Position numbers and translations under genes: made by a program. From Jacaranda mimosifolia (taxonomy: Eukaryota; Streptophyta; Magnoliopsida; Lamiales; Bignoniaceae), in assembly GCA_018894105.1 (NCBI GenBank), contig CM032131.1, positions 4,304,501 to 4,368,500 of the forward strand: 64,000 nucleotides of DNA, in the 5' to 3' direction. Under the pieces are notes generated by a model. It saw nothing but the letters and a program-made list of their open reading frames with translations, was not told where the DNA came from and made no database searches. Positions 22,161-33,525 of this stretch are shown in pieces (position 1 is the stretch's first letter; each line of letters opens with the position of its first letter).

Positions 22161-24377
22161 TTTGTTTGAAGATTTCAAAAATCTACAAGAGGCAAAAAAG
22201 GATGTAGATTTTTGAAGTTTGTAGATGCTATCATGAGACTAAGGGATAGGAAGATCCAAAACCTAATTCGTGAACTTTTCACGTGTCTCTAGATCTACTA
22301 TAGTCCCATAGGATTAGGAGTACCTTGATATAGGACATATATCTGCTTCTAGAAATCCAGAACGATTTTTGAGGTTAAGTCAATCGTGGAAGTTTAACCC
22401 TTTTAGTTTATTGGTTTCCAAAAATGTTGAGTGGTTTATTTGCTATATTTGAGATTTCAAAAATCCTTAAAAGCAAAAAAGAAAATATAAGCATGTGATT
22501 GAACATTGATATTAAAAAAATGTTCATGATCTTTCAAGCATGTTTTCTTCCCACTATTTTATCAAATCCTTCACCCCCAAGAAGAATTCGGGAAATCATA
22601 TTTCCTAGTGAGAATCAAAACCCCAAGGACCTGTAAGTGGACCCTCGTGACTGGATGTATATCCACAAACAATCAAAAGGTAAGCAACTTTTGCTAATTG
22701 CATCTCATGCAACTTTTGATATATTTTACCTTGCCTTTTTCATGTAGATCTGCTATAAGGACGACCTCTACATTACTTGGTGTTAAGTCAAACCTACCAA
22801 TCAAGTTTTGATTCAAGATGGGCTCCACAACATCCCCTGTGATCGAGTGTATAATGTATGGGCATTCTCAAATCAAAGGTACATCTCATGCTAAGTATAT
22901 GGTCACAACTTTCTATCTAAGTGTGACCCCCGTGGCCGAATGTATATCCACAAAGATGGTAGCATCGTCATGCCACATACTATTGGTAGAAGGCATGGAT
23001 TAATTAAAACTCTTTTAATTTGTATCCATTTTGATTTAATATTTGAAAAGCACTTAGACATTTTAAGTGAAGGGTTTTCGCTTGCAAAGATGTCATCATT
23101 TTTATCTTCTTGTTTAGGTTTCCTATGTCCTAACCATGCATCTCATATATCAATAGGATATGGAAAGCACAAAAATGTAAATGCGCCTAGCATGCTTTTA
23201 GGGCAAGATAACCATAAGCCTAACCAAGTGGTGCACTTAGAGCCATAGGTGCACCACTTAGTTGATTTTAAGTGGGTTGGTTAAATCTAGTTATTACATG
23301 AATGTATTCCATACATTCATGGGTCTTTAAAAAGTCTCCATGCCTCTAAATGTCTCATTTGCTCCATGCAACATTTACATAAGAAAGAAATCCTCACTCC
23401 TAGTTATTCTACTCTCATAACATTTACAAGGTAAAAATTAAGAGGCATGCAAGTCCTAATTTAATACAACCCTTTTCAATAACTTGAAACAAATAAAATC
23501 AATATTAAAGGCTCATGATCATCCCTATTCATTCATCATCCATTCAACACTTAAATGAACAATAATAAATCAAGAATTGACAATCAATTCCAACAATTAA
23601 ATGCTTATCTCATAAACAAATAATTGGCCAAGCATAATATTTATGCAATAAGTAGGAGATTAACTTTAACAAGTTTTTAAAAGCAATAAAAAATGTCAAA
23701 CATAATTTTGAGACGTTGCACAACACTTGTGCATCTAATATGTGTGAATCAAAACACTTTTGAACACAAAAAGGAGCCAAAAATAAATTTATTCTAGCCA
23801 TGACCAAAACTGGCAGCTGCTTGCCCAGGCTGAGCGCATAGCCACATGGCAGGCGCACACGTGGAGTGTCCAGCCGAGGTAGGGCAACCTGCCCTATTTC
23901 GTGGTCTAGGCCAAAACCCCTTGATTTTGCTCAACTTTTTGTGCACTATTAAATTTAGAACAACTTTTAAACATGATTTCACACATTATAGATGAGATTT
24001 TAGAATTAAAACACTTTTTAAAACAGAAATTTCAAGCCTCTAAACATGCTTTCAAAAACAAGTTCAAGTGAGAATCAAATTCTCCAAAAATCTCCAACAA
24101 ATTCCAATCATATTGGATCCAAAAATGACACAAACTATTTTAGTCAATCATCAACATATAACATCAACTAATGCTAAAAAGCTATGCATTAAAACATACT
24201 AATTACATGAATCAACATTTAAAACACTTAATAGCATGCTTTCAATTCATCAATCAAAGAGCTACACACAATATCATCCGAACACTTCAATCCATCATAT
24301 GAATTGAGAATTTGGTGATTTTAATCAATTCGTCACATGAATCGATTAATCAAAAATCCAAATCATGGCATGAATTA
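22161..24377 (-). other. Copia-1 leader between primer site and gag
   Basis: About 2.2 kb without recognisable coding separates the primer site from the gag start, long for a Copia leader. It contains a decayed duplicate of the gag start (about 22367-22480), a near-repeat around GGATGTATATCCACAAA (about 22655 and 22940), and a short GC-rich patch (23810-23925). No known ORF was seen; an aged insertion inside the leader cannot be ruled out. Confidence 0.55.
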
Positions 24378-24390
24378 GGCTCTGATACCA
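24378..24390 (-). other. Copia-1 primer-binding site (initiator Met tRNA)
   Basis: The minus strand reads TGGTATCAGAGCC, the complement of the 3' end of plant initiator methionine tRNA. It starts two bases inside the 5' LTR. Confidence 0.85.
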
Positions 24391-25008
24391 CTTGAAGGCT
24401 AGTAGCATTAGGATCCACATATAATAACTTCAAAAGCTAAAATAACTAGGCTACTCAAGTTAATCAAGGATTTAAGCATGCTAATGAAATGGATTTAGAT
24501 AAAGGATTTCCTTGATAAGCTAAATTCCAAGGAGAAAGTGAAGAACTCTTCTTCAATCCAGAATCTGCCAAGCAGTGGTGCAGTAGAAACAATACAACTT
24601 TTGCATGAGTCAATCTTCTCCAAAAATTCAAAAAAAAATAAAAAATCCAATAGTTCTTCAGCTCTATGATGGATCTACTATGAAAATTTCATATCAAAAC
24701 TCCTTCTAGATCTCCTATAATAAAATCGCCAAGTGATTGTTCCCATAGGTGGATCTCCAAAGGCTTAGCAAACTATTTGTTTTACCTCTATCGAAATGAT
24801 CCACACACCAATCGAATTTTGAATCACTCCTCACAATTAGCTGGAGACTGAGAGAAGAGATGAGAGGTAGTGGCTGATTTTAGGGGTTGTAGAAGAAGAG
24901 GAAGATGATCTTCAACACATGAATGAACACCTTGAAAATTGAGGGAAAAAGTGAGAATCTAATTCTTCACTTCAATTATGTGTTAGCCGCCCACCCTCAC
25001 CTCTATAT

Positions 25009-25018
25009 CTATATATAG
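25009..25018 (-). promoter_or_regulatory. TATA box of the Copia-1 5' LTR
   Basis: The minus strand reads CTATATATAGA in GC-richer surroundings (CCTCCCTCTATATATAG), a strong plant TATA context. A perfect palindrome lies about ten bases upstream of it on that strand. Confidence 0.5.
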
Positions 25019-25027
25019 AGGGAGGAT

Positions 25028-25054
25028 GGTGTGATGCCAAGTTGGCATCACACC
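25028..25054. promoter_or_regulatory. 27-bp perfect palindrome upstream of the TATA box
   Basis: The arms GGTGTGATGCCAA and TTGGCATCACACC are exact reverse complements around a single G. Position and symmetry suggest a dimer-binding site or a stem at the promoter; this is inference. Confidence 0.6.
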
Positions 25055-26600
25055 TTCCTTAAAGGGGAGGGGGGACTGCCACATGCTTGCAATGCATGCA
25101 AGTTGGCAAATTCAAATCTAATTTGAATTTGTGTGCATTTCAATTACATTTGAAATTTAATTTTAAATTAATTAAATTCCACACTAAAATGATCCTATCA
25201 TTTTAACTTTCCCTCCAAAAATTATTCTTCTCATTAATTAAATTAAATAAATTATTTAATTAATTAACCTTTGACTTAACACTTAAGTCAACAAGCTTAA
25301 CTCTTTAACCTTAATTTAGTGAACTTAACTCTTTAAGAGAATTTGACCAATTAATGGTCACATGGCACCAAATAATTAACTCTTTAATTATTGGTCTAAT
25401 TTAACTCATAAATTAGTTGATCAATTTAACACTTAAATTAATCAAGCCAAGTTAGCATCAATTTTTTATCAGCCCCAAAAATCAGTCACTTTGAAGTGAA
25501 TTTTCTAACACTTAGAAAGTTCATTCAAGACTTAGGAAATGCAATTGGCTTTTGTGTGTGACCTGATAGGTTCTAACATTCATTGGAGATAGGCTCACAA
25601 CTTCTTGTGACTTTTGGATATTATATATTCATTTTAGTTTAAACTCATTTAAACTAAATCAACTGAATTCAATCAATCTTTTTTAATTGAAGAGTACCCA
25701 ATCTCCATGGTCAATGTCCAACCTCAAGTCCATGGACCCTAACTAATTAGCTGAAATAAATGCTTTTGGAGAACCATTATAGCTCTACACTTACCATGCA
25801 AATACGGTCCTATCGTCTCCTATCTCCCGAAAGAGGCCTAGGGCAAGATATTTATGGGCTCCCTAATAGTCTCAATACTATGTCTCTATTCTCAATGTTC
25901 GATTCCAATGTATGACCTTGTCTTTGGAAAACTCATTTTCCAAATTGTCATACCACCTTACGCAAGAATTTCTTGGAATTGATCATTATAGAATATATAG
26001 GAGATTCACTTGCCCTTCACAAAAGTGAGGAGTCGGATTCCATCTTGGATCTCACAAACATCCATGTCTAGTACCTTATGCCTAAGGAAGAGTCAAAGCA
26101 TAAGAACCAAACAAGGTTACCATGGATCCTCAGGTTAGAGGACTAATAATATGCACTAGCGTAAGTTGGAGAATTTGCCACTGTCGACTTGCCACTCTGG
26201 CTATCTAGTGGATTCTCCTGGTGGGTCTTCAGTGCCTTGTTCTCTAACAAGTACCACTAAAATGCATCCATATCTCATATGGGATTGATCATGGAACAAG
26301 ACAACATCCAAACCTTGGATTTATGCATCATTAGTGCAAGTCTATCCTGATCTTAGATGCCCTATGACTTAGAAGATTTAAGATCACGATCGTGTAAGAC
26401 TTATTCCATAATTACCATCTAATGTATAACCAAGTCCTGTAGTCTAGTGTGATCTAAAGGCTTCATCCAAATACGAGTGAAGTAATAAGGAGCATAAGAT
26501 GAAGATGGACATATAAAGAACACCATTCAATCAAGATTATTTTACACGAAAATAGTTTTACAAGGCCAATCTAATTTGCTTGCTGGGCACTATTCCAACA

Positions 26601-27310
26601 TTGAAATCCCAAGAAGAAGTTGAGCTCTCTCATTAAGCTCATCTCAAATTCCTTTTTCATTTTCTTGACAAACTCTTGACAAAGTAGACTATTAGTAGTA
26701 CCAAAAATAATGTCATCGACATAAATTTGAACAATAAGAGAACTATTTTCTTGGTGCTTAGTGAGCAATTTGGTATCTAAGATTTCAATAGAAAAATCAT
26801 TGTTTATGAGAAAGTTGCTCAATCAATCATACCAAGCCCTGGGGCTTATTTTAGTCTATATAAAGCCTTTGTTAGTTTAAAAACATGATGAGGAAAATTT
26901 TAATTTTCGAAACCGAGGGGTTGCTTAACAAAAACTTCTTCCTTTATGAATCTATTTAGAAAAGCACTTTTTACGTCCATTTGATAGAGCATAAATTTTT
27001 TATGAGATGAAAAGGTAAGAAGCATTATAATTGATTCTAAACTTACAACTGGAGCAAATGTTTCATCATAGTCAATGTTCTCTTACTAACTGTAGCCTTT
27101 TGCTCCCAATCTGGCTTTATTTCTGGTAATTTTGCTGGTATCATCCAGCTTATTTCTGAACACCCAATTGATACCAACGACTGGATCGTCTGATGGTTAT
27201 TTTACCAGCTTACAGACTTCGTTCGTTTCAAGCTAAGCCAGTTCTTCCTTCATTGCTTCAATCCAGAATGATATTTTAGTCTCTTTGATATCTTTAGGTT
27301 TAATTATTGA
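26601..27310 (-). pseudogene. Copia-2 reverse transcriptase, cut by Copia-1
   Basis: Blocks from the N terminus are FWIEAMKEELA (about 27270), GINWVFRNKLDDTSKITRNK (about 27170-27110), EHYDETFAPVVSLESI (about 27080-27030), YQMDVKSAFLNRFIKEEVFV (about 26990-26930), then IVQIYVDDIIFGTTNSLLCQ (about 26735-26680) with intact YVDD, and MRELNFFLGFQ (about 26635-26601). The frame ends in the middle of the conserved FFLGLQ block, exactly at the Copia-1 LTR. Isolated stops and a frame change (near 26,820) occur upstream. Confidence 0.85.
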
Positions 27311-27599
27311 AATGAGAGCACCGTTGAATTCATTTGGCGAAACATCTGGTAGTTATTCCAGCTTGAGGATCTCCAATGATTCTATTAGTAGGGTGGCTGG
27401 AAGCATGTTTAAACTTTCTAGTTCTTTGTTCAGTCCTTTCTACTGACTCATTGGAATCAGTTTCAATAGTGGGATTTTTTTCCTTAAATGATTCCAGTTC
27501 CTTTTGATTTGATGTTGATGGCTCATGGTCTGGAATGTTGACTGGTTCTTCAAATTCTACAACTTCTTTGCTCAAGGTTTACTTGGCACAAGATGGGTT

Positions 27600-28640
27600 A
27601 CTCTCAATAAATGTAACATGCATGGATTATTGAACCGTTCTTTTCCTCTTATTAAATACTCAATAGGCTTTACTATGCATTGAGTAACCAACAAAGATAG
27701 CCTCATCAACTTTGGAATCAAACTTTGACAAATAATCTATATCATTAAGAATGTAATATTTGCAACTAAAGACACGAAAATAAGAAATATTTGGGACTTT
27801 ACCGTGCCACAATTCATATGGGGTTTTTCTTAAAAGTGGTTTTAAGAAAACAAGATTTGACACATAACAAGCCATATTTACAGCTTCACCCCAAAAGGAT
27901 TTTGGAAGATCATATTTATTAAGCATGATTCTAGCAACTTCTTGCAAAATTCAATTTTTCCTTTCAACCAACCCATTTTGTTGGGGAGTTTTAGAAGCAA
28001 AAAATCATGAATGTAACTATGTTCTTCATAGAACAAAGTAAAGTTTAGTTCATCAAACTCAGTTCCATGGTTACTTCGAATTTTCTTAATGAAATAACCC
28101 TTTTCATTTTGAAGTCTTTTAGTGAGTAGAATGAAAGCATTTAGAGTATCATTTTTATAAGCAAGGAATGAAACCCACGTAAAACGAGTATAATCATCTA
28201 CTATGACAAATGCATATCTTTTACCTCCAAGGGAAGCAATTTGCATCAGTCCGTATAGGTCACTGTATAGAAGTTCTAGCGGTCCAAAAGTTGTGACCTC
28301 ATTCTTTGGTTTGAATGATGTTCAGATTTGCTTTCCCTTTTGGCATGCATCACATATCCTATCCTTGGAGAAGTTTAACTTTGGTACCCCTTTGACAAGA
28401 TCTTTCTTTGTGACATGAGATATAGGTTCCATGTTTACGTAACCAATCTTCTATGCCATTTCTAGCATTCTTCATCTGAAATAGTTAAACATTCCACATT
28501 TTGATAAGTTAAATCATCAAGGGTTATACAATAAACATTTACATCTTTGGTACCAATAAAAACCAGTTTCTCATTTTGCTTAATAACAATGTGAGAAGGA
28601 TGAAATTTAACCTCATAACCTTCATCGCATAGATGACTGA
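27600..28640 (-). pseudogene. Copia-2 integrase
   Basis: The zinc-type N-terminal part and GAG-pre-integrase are in poor condition (about 28,640-28,320). The core reads GKRYAFVIVDDYTRFTWVSF (about 28,225-28,160), then KKIRSNHGTEFDELNF (about 28,090-28,040). The second catalytic Asp position, usually SDHG, is SNHG here. Beyond it is a frameshift, then QEVARIMLNKYDLPKSFWGE and RKTPYELWHGKVPNISYFRV (about 27,945-27,770), the usual integrase C-terminal side. A linker (about 27575-27330) leads to the reverse transcriptase. The Asp-to-Asn change would abolish strand transfer even without the stops. Confidence 0.8.
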
Positions 28641-29073
28641 TACTAAGTAAATTGTGCTTAAGGACATAAACAAGCTATACATTACCAATAGAAGTACCAA
28701 TATGCTTACCAATGGTACTTTTACCTATTATGCGTTTTTTTATGTTGTCTGCATAAAGAACAATTCCTTCAAAACAATTGCTAAGTTTAAGGAACATGGA
28801 CGCATACCCCGTCATATGCCTGAACATCCGCAATCTAAGTTCCACATTTGTTTCCGGGAATGTTCCTTGGCATGAACCTGGAAGAAATCAGTTTATTTTA
28901 GGTCTCCAAACTATGTTGGGTCCTTCATGGTTAGTAGCAGATAATTTCTTACCTAAATAAACTTGGTACCAATGAGTTTTTTAATTGGACATCTATAATT
29001 GACATGACTGATTTGAAATTTCTTCTGGAAGTTGTTGAAACCAGTTTAATATTTTTCTGGTTCATGCGGTTTC
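28641..29073 (-). pseudogene. Copia-2 protease region
   Basis: The aspartic protease would cut the polyprotein. The active-site neighbourhood reads WNLDCGCSGI at about 28,840-28,810, where the family has DSGCSRHM; the catalytic Asp is kept but the following Ser is Cys. Flanking sequence is heavily interrupted. Its upstream side ends at the PIF/Harbinger-like insertion (29077-30708), beyond which gag continues. Confidence 0.6.
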
Positions 29074-29076
29074 TAA

Positions 29077-30708
29077 GGCTTTGTTCTTCAGCATTTTCCC
29101 AGAATATTTTCTAACTCCCATGATAATCTCAAAATGTGTACACATTCTCCAATTGTTCTCCTAAAATACAATAATTTTATACCCAAAAAACCCATATTAA
29201 AACAATATCAAAATGCCCTATACCCTAAAAATCACACCTTCCCCACCTACCTCTTCACTTTCCCATTCTTCCTTTCACATCACTCATTCATTTATTACTC
29301 TTACTTTACTCATCTATATATATATATATATATATATTTATATAAAAATATAATTTTACTAGTTATAATATTTTAAAACTTGTGTTTAAAAGTTAATTAA
29401 ATTAATTGACGGAAAAAATAATTAAATTTAATTAAATACTATTTATATTATTACTAAATAATTTATTTACTAGATAATGTATTAAATTAATTAAATTAAT
29501 TAGTTAAATTACTTATTAATTAAAAATGTATTTAGTTATATTTGATAAATATTAAATGTATTAACTATTACATTTATTCATTTAATAAATAATTTAATAA
29601 TTTTTAATTTGATATAATAGATAAATTAATCTTCTTCAAAAAAAAATCTTCATTAACTATCAATCATTAGATTTATTTAAAATTATAATAACAAATTTAA
29701 TTGTTATTCAATAATATATTAAGTTTAATAAATTAATATTAATATAATTAAAATAATTATTGATAAAATTAATTAAATTTAAGTATACTAAGTAATTTAT
29801 TTACTAAATAATGTATTAATTAAATAATGAGCTAAAGTAATTAAATGACCTATTAAATCACTTTAATTAATTTATTCAATTATTTAAATACTTTTTATTT
29901 ATATATTAATTATGTTTTATATTTCATTCATGTGTAGTTAAATATTATGTTTATTTATTTAATAAATAATCTAAGATGATTTAATTTCATATAATATAAA
30001 ATTATTTATTTTTTCAACTTGATGAATTGTTATAAGTGTTACATATATAAATTATTAAATAAATTATTTTATTTAAATCAATATTTAAGTTTTATTTGTA
30101 CATAAATCAAAAGTAATAAATAGTTAAACAATTATGTTTTAATTAATAAATAGTAACTAGTTTATAATTAATGTACCGTAATTAATTTTTTATATAAGCC
30201 GATATTAACAATTATGACATAATTATGGTATTAGCCAATTTTTTATAGTTAAGATATAATTATGATTTCATAAATAATTAATAGTTTTTAATAAGTATTT
30301 TCTTCCAAGTAATACATCATTTACTACTGTTAAATTTATAAAAAAACAAATTTCATAATAAACCACCAATTAAATTAATTACACATCATTTTATTACAAC
30401 CATATATCAATCATTACACATATACACACACATACACATCATTCAACTATAAATATATATATATACACATTACATAAAAAAATCACTTTCACCCCCATAA
30501 GCCCAACAAATATTCAACTGATTTGACCTCCACAGTAAAGTTTGTTTCCTCCCAAAACAAAAAGAAACAACCACTTCATTCTCAATTCATTTTCCCTATT
30601 TTTCTAAAACAAAAAGAAACGCTAGACACATTCTCCAAATTTTCTCCCAAAAATTCATTCTCCCAAAATATTTTCCAGAAAATGCCCAAAATGCTAAAAA
30701 ACAAGCCC
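29077..30708. mobile_element. PIF/Harbinger-like non-autonomous element
   Basis: A 1,632-bp insertion sits in Copia-2 between gag and protease. The left end reads GGCTTTGTTCTTCAGCATTTT; the right end read inward is GGGCTTGTTTTTTAGCATTTT, so the terminal inverted repeats match over about 21 bases. The flanking trinucleotide is TAA on both sides (29074-29076, 30709-30711), the usual PIF/Harbinger target. Inner arms also share AATATTTT(C/G) and CTCCC blocks. The core (about 29330-30480) is extremely AT-rich with (TA)n at about 29313-29337. No transposase is encoded. Confidence 0.7.
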
Positions 30709-30711
30709 TAA

Positions 30712-32200
30712 AATTTTGATCCTTTTTTGCATTATTTCTAGGTGGAACAAGCATATGTGTATGTTTGACACATTGTGGAACATGCACCTAGAGCATCCTT
30801 AGCATGCAAACATTCTTCAAAAATAATTTTTCTTTTGATTTCACAACTCATGTTTTCAATTTGTTTCTTCAAAGAATTATTCTCTTTAGTGAGCAAATCA
30901 TTCATTTTCTTTTTGCATTCAGCATCAAGGGTCTCTTTATTTTTAGCTATTTGCATTTCAAACTTATCTTTATGAGCCTTATTTAGTTCTTCCTACAAAT
31001 AATCCACTTTTTCTTGTAAGGCTTTATTTTTATCAACAAGCATTTTGACACAAATTTCATAAAGCTTAAGCAATTTTTGCACATCCTCATCAATGTCAAC
31101 TTTGTCACTAGAATCATAATCAGAACATGAAGAGGTATTTACTTATTTACCATGAAGTAATTATTTTCATTATCAAATTGCTCGCCATTAGATTCATCCC
31201 ATGTCTTTGCCATCACCTTAGCTTTGGTTCGTTTTGCATATTTCTTCAAGGAGAGACAATCTAATTTTTTGTGTCCAATTTTATTGCATTCGTAGCAGCG
31301 AGGTCACTCAATACTTTGAGTTTCTAGACTGGTTCTTTTTGGTTTTGATTTGTTGTTCTGAAATTTCTTTTTGTGGTTTATCAATTGCTTTAATCTCCAG
31401 GAAATCATAACAATTTCATCCTCAACCTGGTCCTCATCAAGGTCTTCTTGAAGTTCCGAGTCGAAATCACGATCGGTATTAAAAATAATATTATTTTTTA
31501 CTTTTATTTTCGAACTTTCATCCTTTTTTATAATGTCATCTCATGGAAGGTGAGAGATCCAATCAGTTCACCCATGGTCATCTGCTAAGATCACAAGCTT
31601 CCTGAATAGCAGTAACTTTTGGCATCTATTCTTTAGGAAGTGATCTAAGAATCTTCTAGACTCGCTCATCCTCATTTATAGTTCTATCGAGTGTGAACAT
31701 AGGATTTATAATTTCCATGAAGTGTGCGTATATCAGATTTATTGTTTCATCATGTTTCACTTGGAATATTTCATACTTGTGAATGAGGAGCAATCTTCTC
31801 TTGTTGAACCTCATTGGTACTTTCGTGTGTTACTTGTAACATTTCCCACATTTGCTTTACTGAGCGCATGTACTAACTCGATTGTACTCCTCTTTTGTGA
31901 TAGCGCACGATATAATATTTTTGGCCCTCGCATTCATTGAGATGGCCCTTTTATCATCATTGGTACATTACGTAGCTCCTTTGGAACCATATGTCCGTCA
32001 ACTAATTTTGTTGGAACCATTAGCCTTTCACTGACCACGTTCCATAAATCAAAATCTAGGGTAATTATGTATTCTTGCATCTGATTTTTTCACATAGCAT
32101 AATTGGAACCATCAAATAGTAGAGGCCAGTTGCGTGATTGCCTTTTTCAAAGACATCAAGAGTGTTAGTGTCTATATGATCTTTTACTCTGGTAGTTACA
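30712..32200 (-). pseudogene. Copia-2 Gag (UBN2-type, zinc knuckle, coiled coil)
   Basis: From the N terminus (near 32,200) the UBN2-type Gag is broken but readable: KILRSLPKE and PKVTAIQEACDL (about 31,660-31,590). The zinc knuckle CYECNKIGHKKLDC lies at about 31,300-31,260 and fits CX2CX4HX4C fully. A Lys/Glu-rich coiled coil follows (about 30,956-30,790: AKNKETLDAECKKKMNDLLT, then KENNSLKKQIENM), as in SIRE-like Gags. The sequence then meets the PIF/Harbinger-like insertion. There are many stops in the first half. Confidence 0.75.
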
Positions 32201-32216
32201 CCATAATATAGAGAAT

Positions 32217-32234
32217 CAATGCTTTGATGCCCAA
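32217..32234 (-). other. Copia-2 primer-binding site, decayed
   Basis: The minus strand reads TTGGGCATCAAAGCATTG next to the LTR. It matches the initiator-Met primer site TTGGTATCAGAGCATTG with few changes. Confidence 0.6.
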
Positions 32235-32235
32235 T

Positions 32236-33525
32236 TGTGAGTGATTATAAGCTTAAGAGGGGGGTGAATTAGGCCTAAGGGATTTCAATGCAGTTGAAGT
32301 TTATCACTTAAAATACTTTTTGGCCTTTCAAAATAGTTTAAGTCTTTTGTGGAAAATAATTTAGTTACTGACTAAAATTTGTAAATACCAATTCAACTAC
32401 CAGTCAGACTAGTAATAGATAAAGTAATAAAAACAGTAGTAAATGGACACTGGTATTTATAGAGGTTTGGCAAGCCTACTCCTCTACCTAAGTTTTCACT
32501 TAGGATTTTTAACCTGTCAAATTAATTAATATGTGACAATGTTTTACATGTAATCACAGTAATTTGACAGTAAGAAAGGTAATAGGATTAAAAACACCCT
32601 ACCAGGGTGAAAACCAGCTTTTCGCAAAGAACTAAACCAGAATCCCAAGCGAGACAAGGCAAATTCCAAAACACAGTGAAACTAGCTGTTCTGTGAATAG
32701 GCCCAATGGAACTTTTACTAGATTCATTTCTGTGGATAACCTTTGTGGATTGATGCATGAGTTGCTGCCACTCCGTACGGCAAGCTCCAGACTCTCCTTC
32801 TAGACAGGAACCAAGAACATCGCAGAAGATTCCAGACAGTACTGCTCTACTAGTTTCTTCATCTAGAGGTCCTTCGAGCGACCAAACACCGATTTGTTCT
32901 CTTCACTGGGTCCCTCGAAAGCATGTACGACTCCCATCCCTCTTCACCACTAGGTCCTTCAAGACACAAACAACCTTGTCCTCATCTCTGAAGGCCCGTC
33001 GAAGACAAGATCCCTTTGACCTTGTTCACCATAAGGTCCCTCAAAAAATACGTAGAGCAAGGAATTAGCAACACTTAAGCACAAAATATGTATAAGAGTA
33101 TCACACAACTCCTCAAGACACTTAGCAATATTCTTTCCCAACTAAGTGATTCACACTTTTCAGTGCTGCATATTTTCATATTTATATGCTTATGGCCAAT
33201 GGCTATAAGATCTTATTGAGGTAAGTGTTCATTGGAATCAAATAAGGAAACAAGATATTTAAGTAAACATGCATTTGTTCCATAAATTGCGGATATATCA
33301 ATGATTATAGCATGATATGATGTCTTTCCTAAGTTATAGAGATGTGAATCAAACTAGAATCTTCATAAGATCTTTTAATTATGGAAAGTAACTTCCAGCG
33401 CATAAACAAATTCCAACAGATAATATGGAAAGATATTCACAATTCTATTGCATACTTTTAGCACATAGTTTTAGGAATATAATTTTGTCACAATCAAAAT
33501 AATGTAAATCATCAAGGGATTAACA
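32236..33525 (-). repeat. Copia-2 5' LTR
   Basis: Placed from the primer site (plus strand TGTGAGTGATTATAAGC) to CATCAAGGGATTAACA, giving TG...CA ends of about 1.29 kb. No second copy survives to confirm the outer end, so that boundary is inferred. It holds a GC-richer block (32750-33060); the long open frame in it is not a gene. Confidence 0.6.

Larger units (their letters stand above)
16754..26600 (-). mobile_element. Copia-1: Ty1/copia element with truncated 3' LTR
   Basis: A 9.8-kb element on the minus strand. Its order is 5' LTR (24393-26600), initiator-Met primer site (24378-24390), long leader, gag, protease, integrase, reverse transcriptase and RNase H (22160 down to 18330), purine tract, and a 3' LTR cut short at about 16754. 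Integrase before reverse transcriptase defines Copia. It sits inside the reverse transcriptase of Copia-2, whose frame stops exactly at 26601. The left boundary is a truncation, so no TSD can be assigned. Stops and frameshifts run through pol. Confidence 0.9.
24393..26600 (-). repeat. Copia-1 5' LTR, complete
   Basis: The 2,208-bp LTR starts TGAAGG next to the primer site and ends CTATTCCAACA on the plus strand, giving TG...CA ends. The outer three quarters match the truncated LTR at 16754-18315. It carries a TATA box and a long palindrome near 25,010-25,054. Confidence 0.87.
26601..33525 (-). mobile_element. Copia-2: SIRE-like Copia element, 3' part missing
   Basis: On the minus strand the order is 5' LTR (about 32236-33525), primer site, long Gag (about 32200-30712), a PIF/Harbinger-like insertion, protease, integrase, then reverse transcriptase, which stops at 26601 where Copia-1 begins. 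The large Gag with coiled coil and zinc knuckle, and phrases such as KILRSLPKE, fit the SIRE/Maximus type. RNase H and the 3' LTR are not found beyond Copia-1. All frames are broken. It is older than both insertions. Confidence 0.85.

Noticed and set aside
26571..28246. Possible endogenous pararetrovirus
   Set aside because: Integrase precedes reverse transcriptase and LTR, primer site and Gag are of Copia type; no movement-protein or coat-protein signs.
32757..33068. 103-codon Ser/Arg-rich frame
   Set aside because: It lies inside the GC-richer block of the Copia-2 LTR and has no coding motif.
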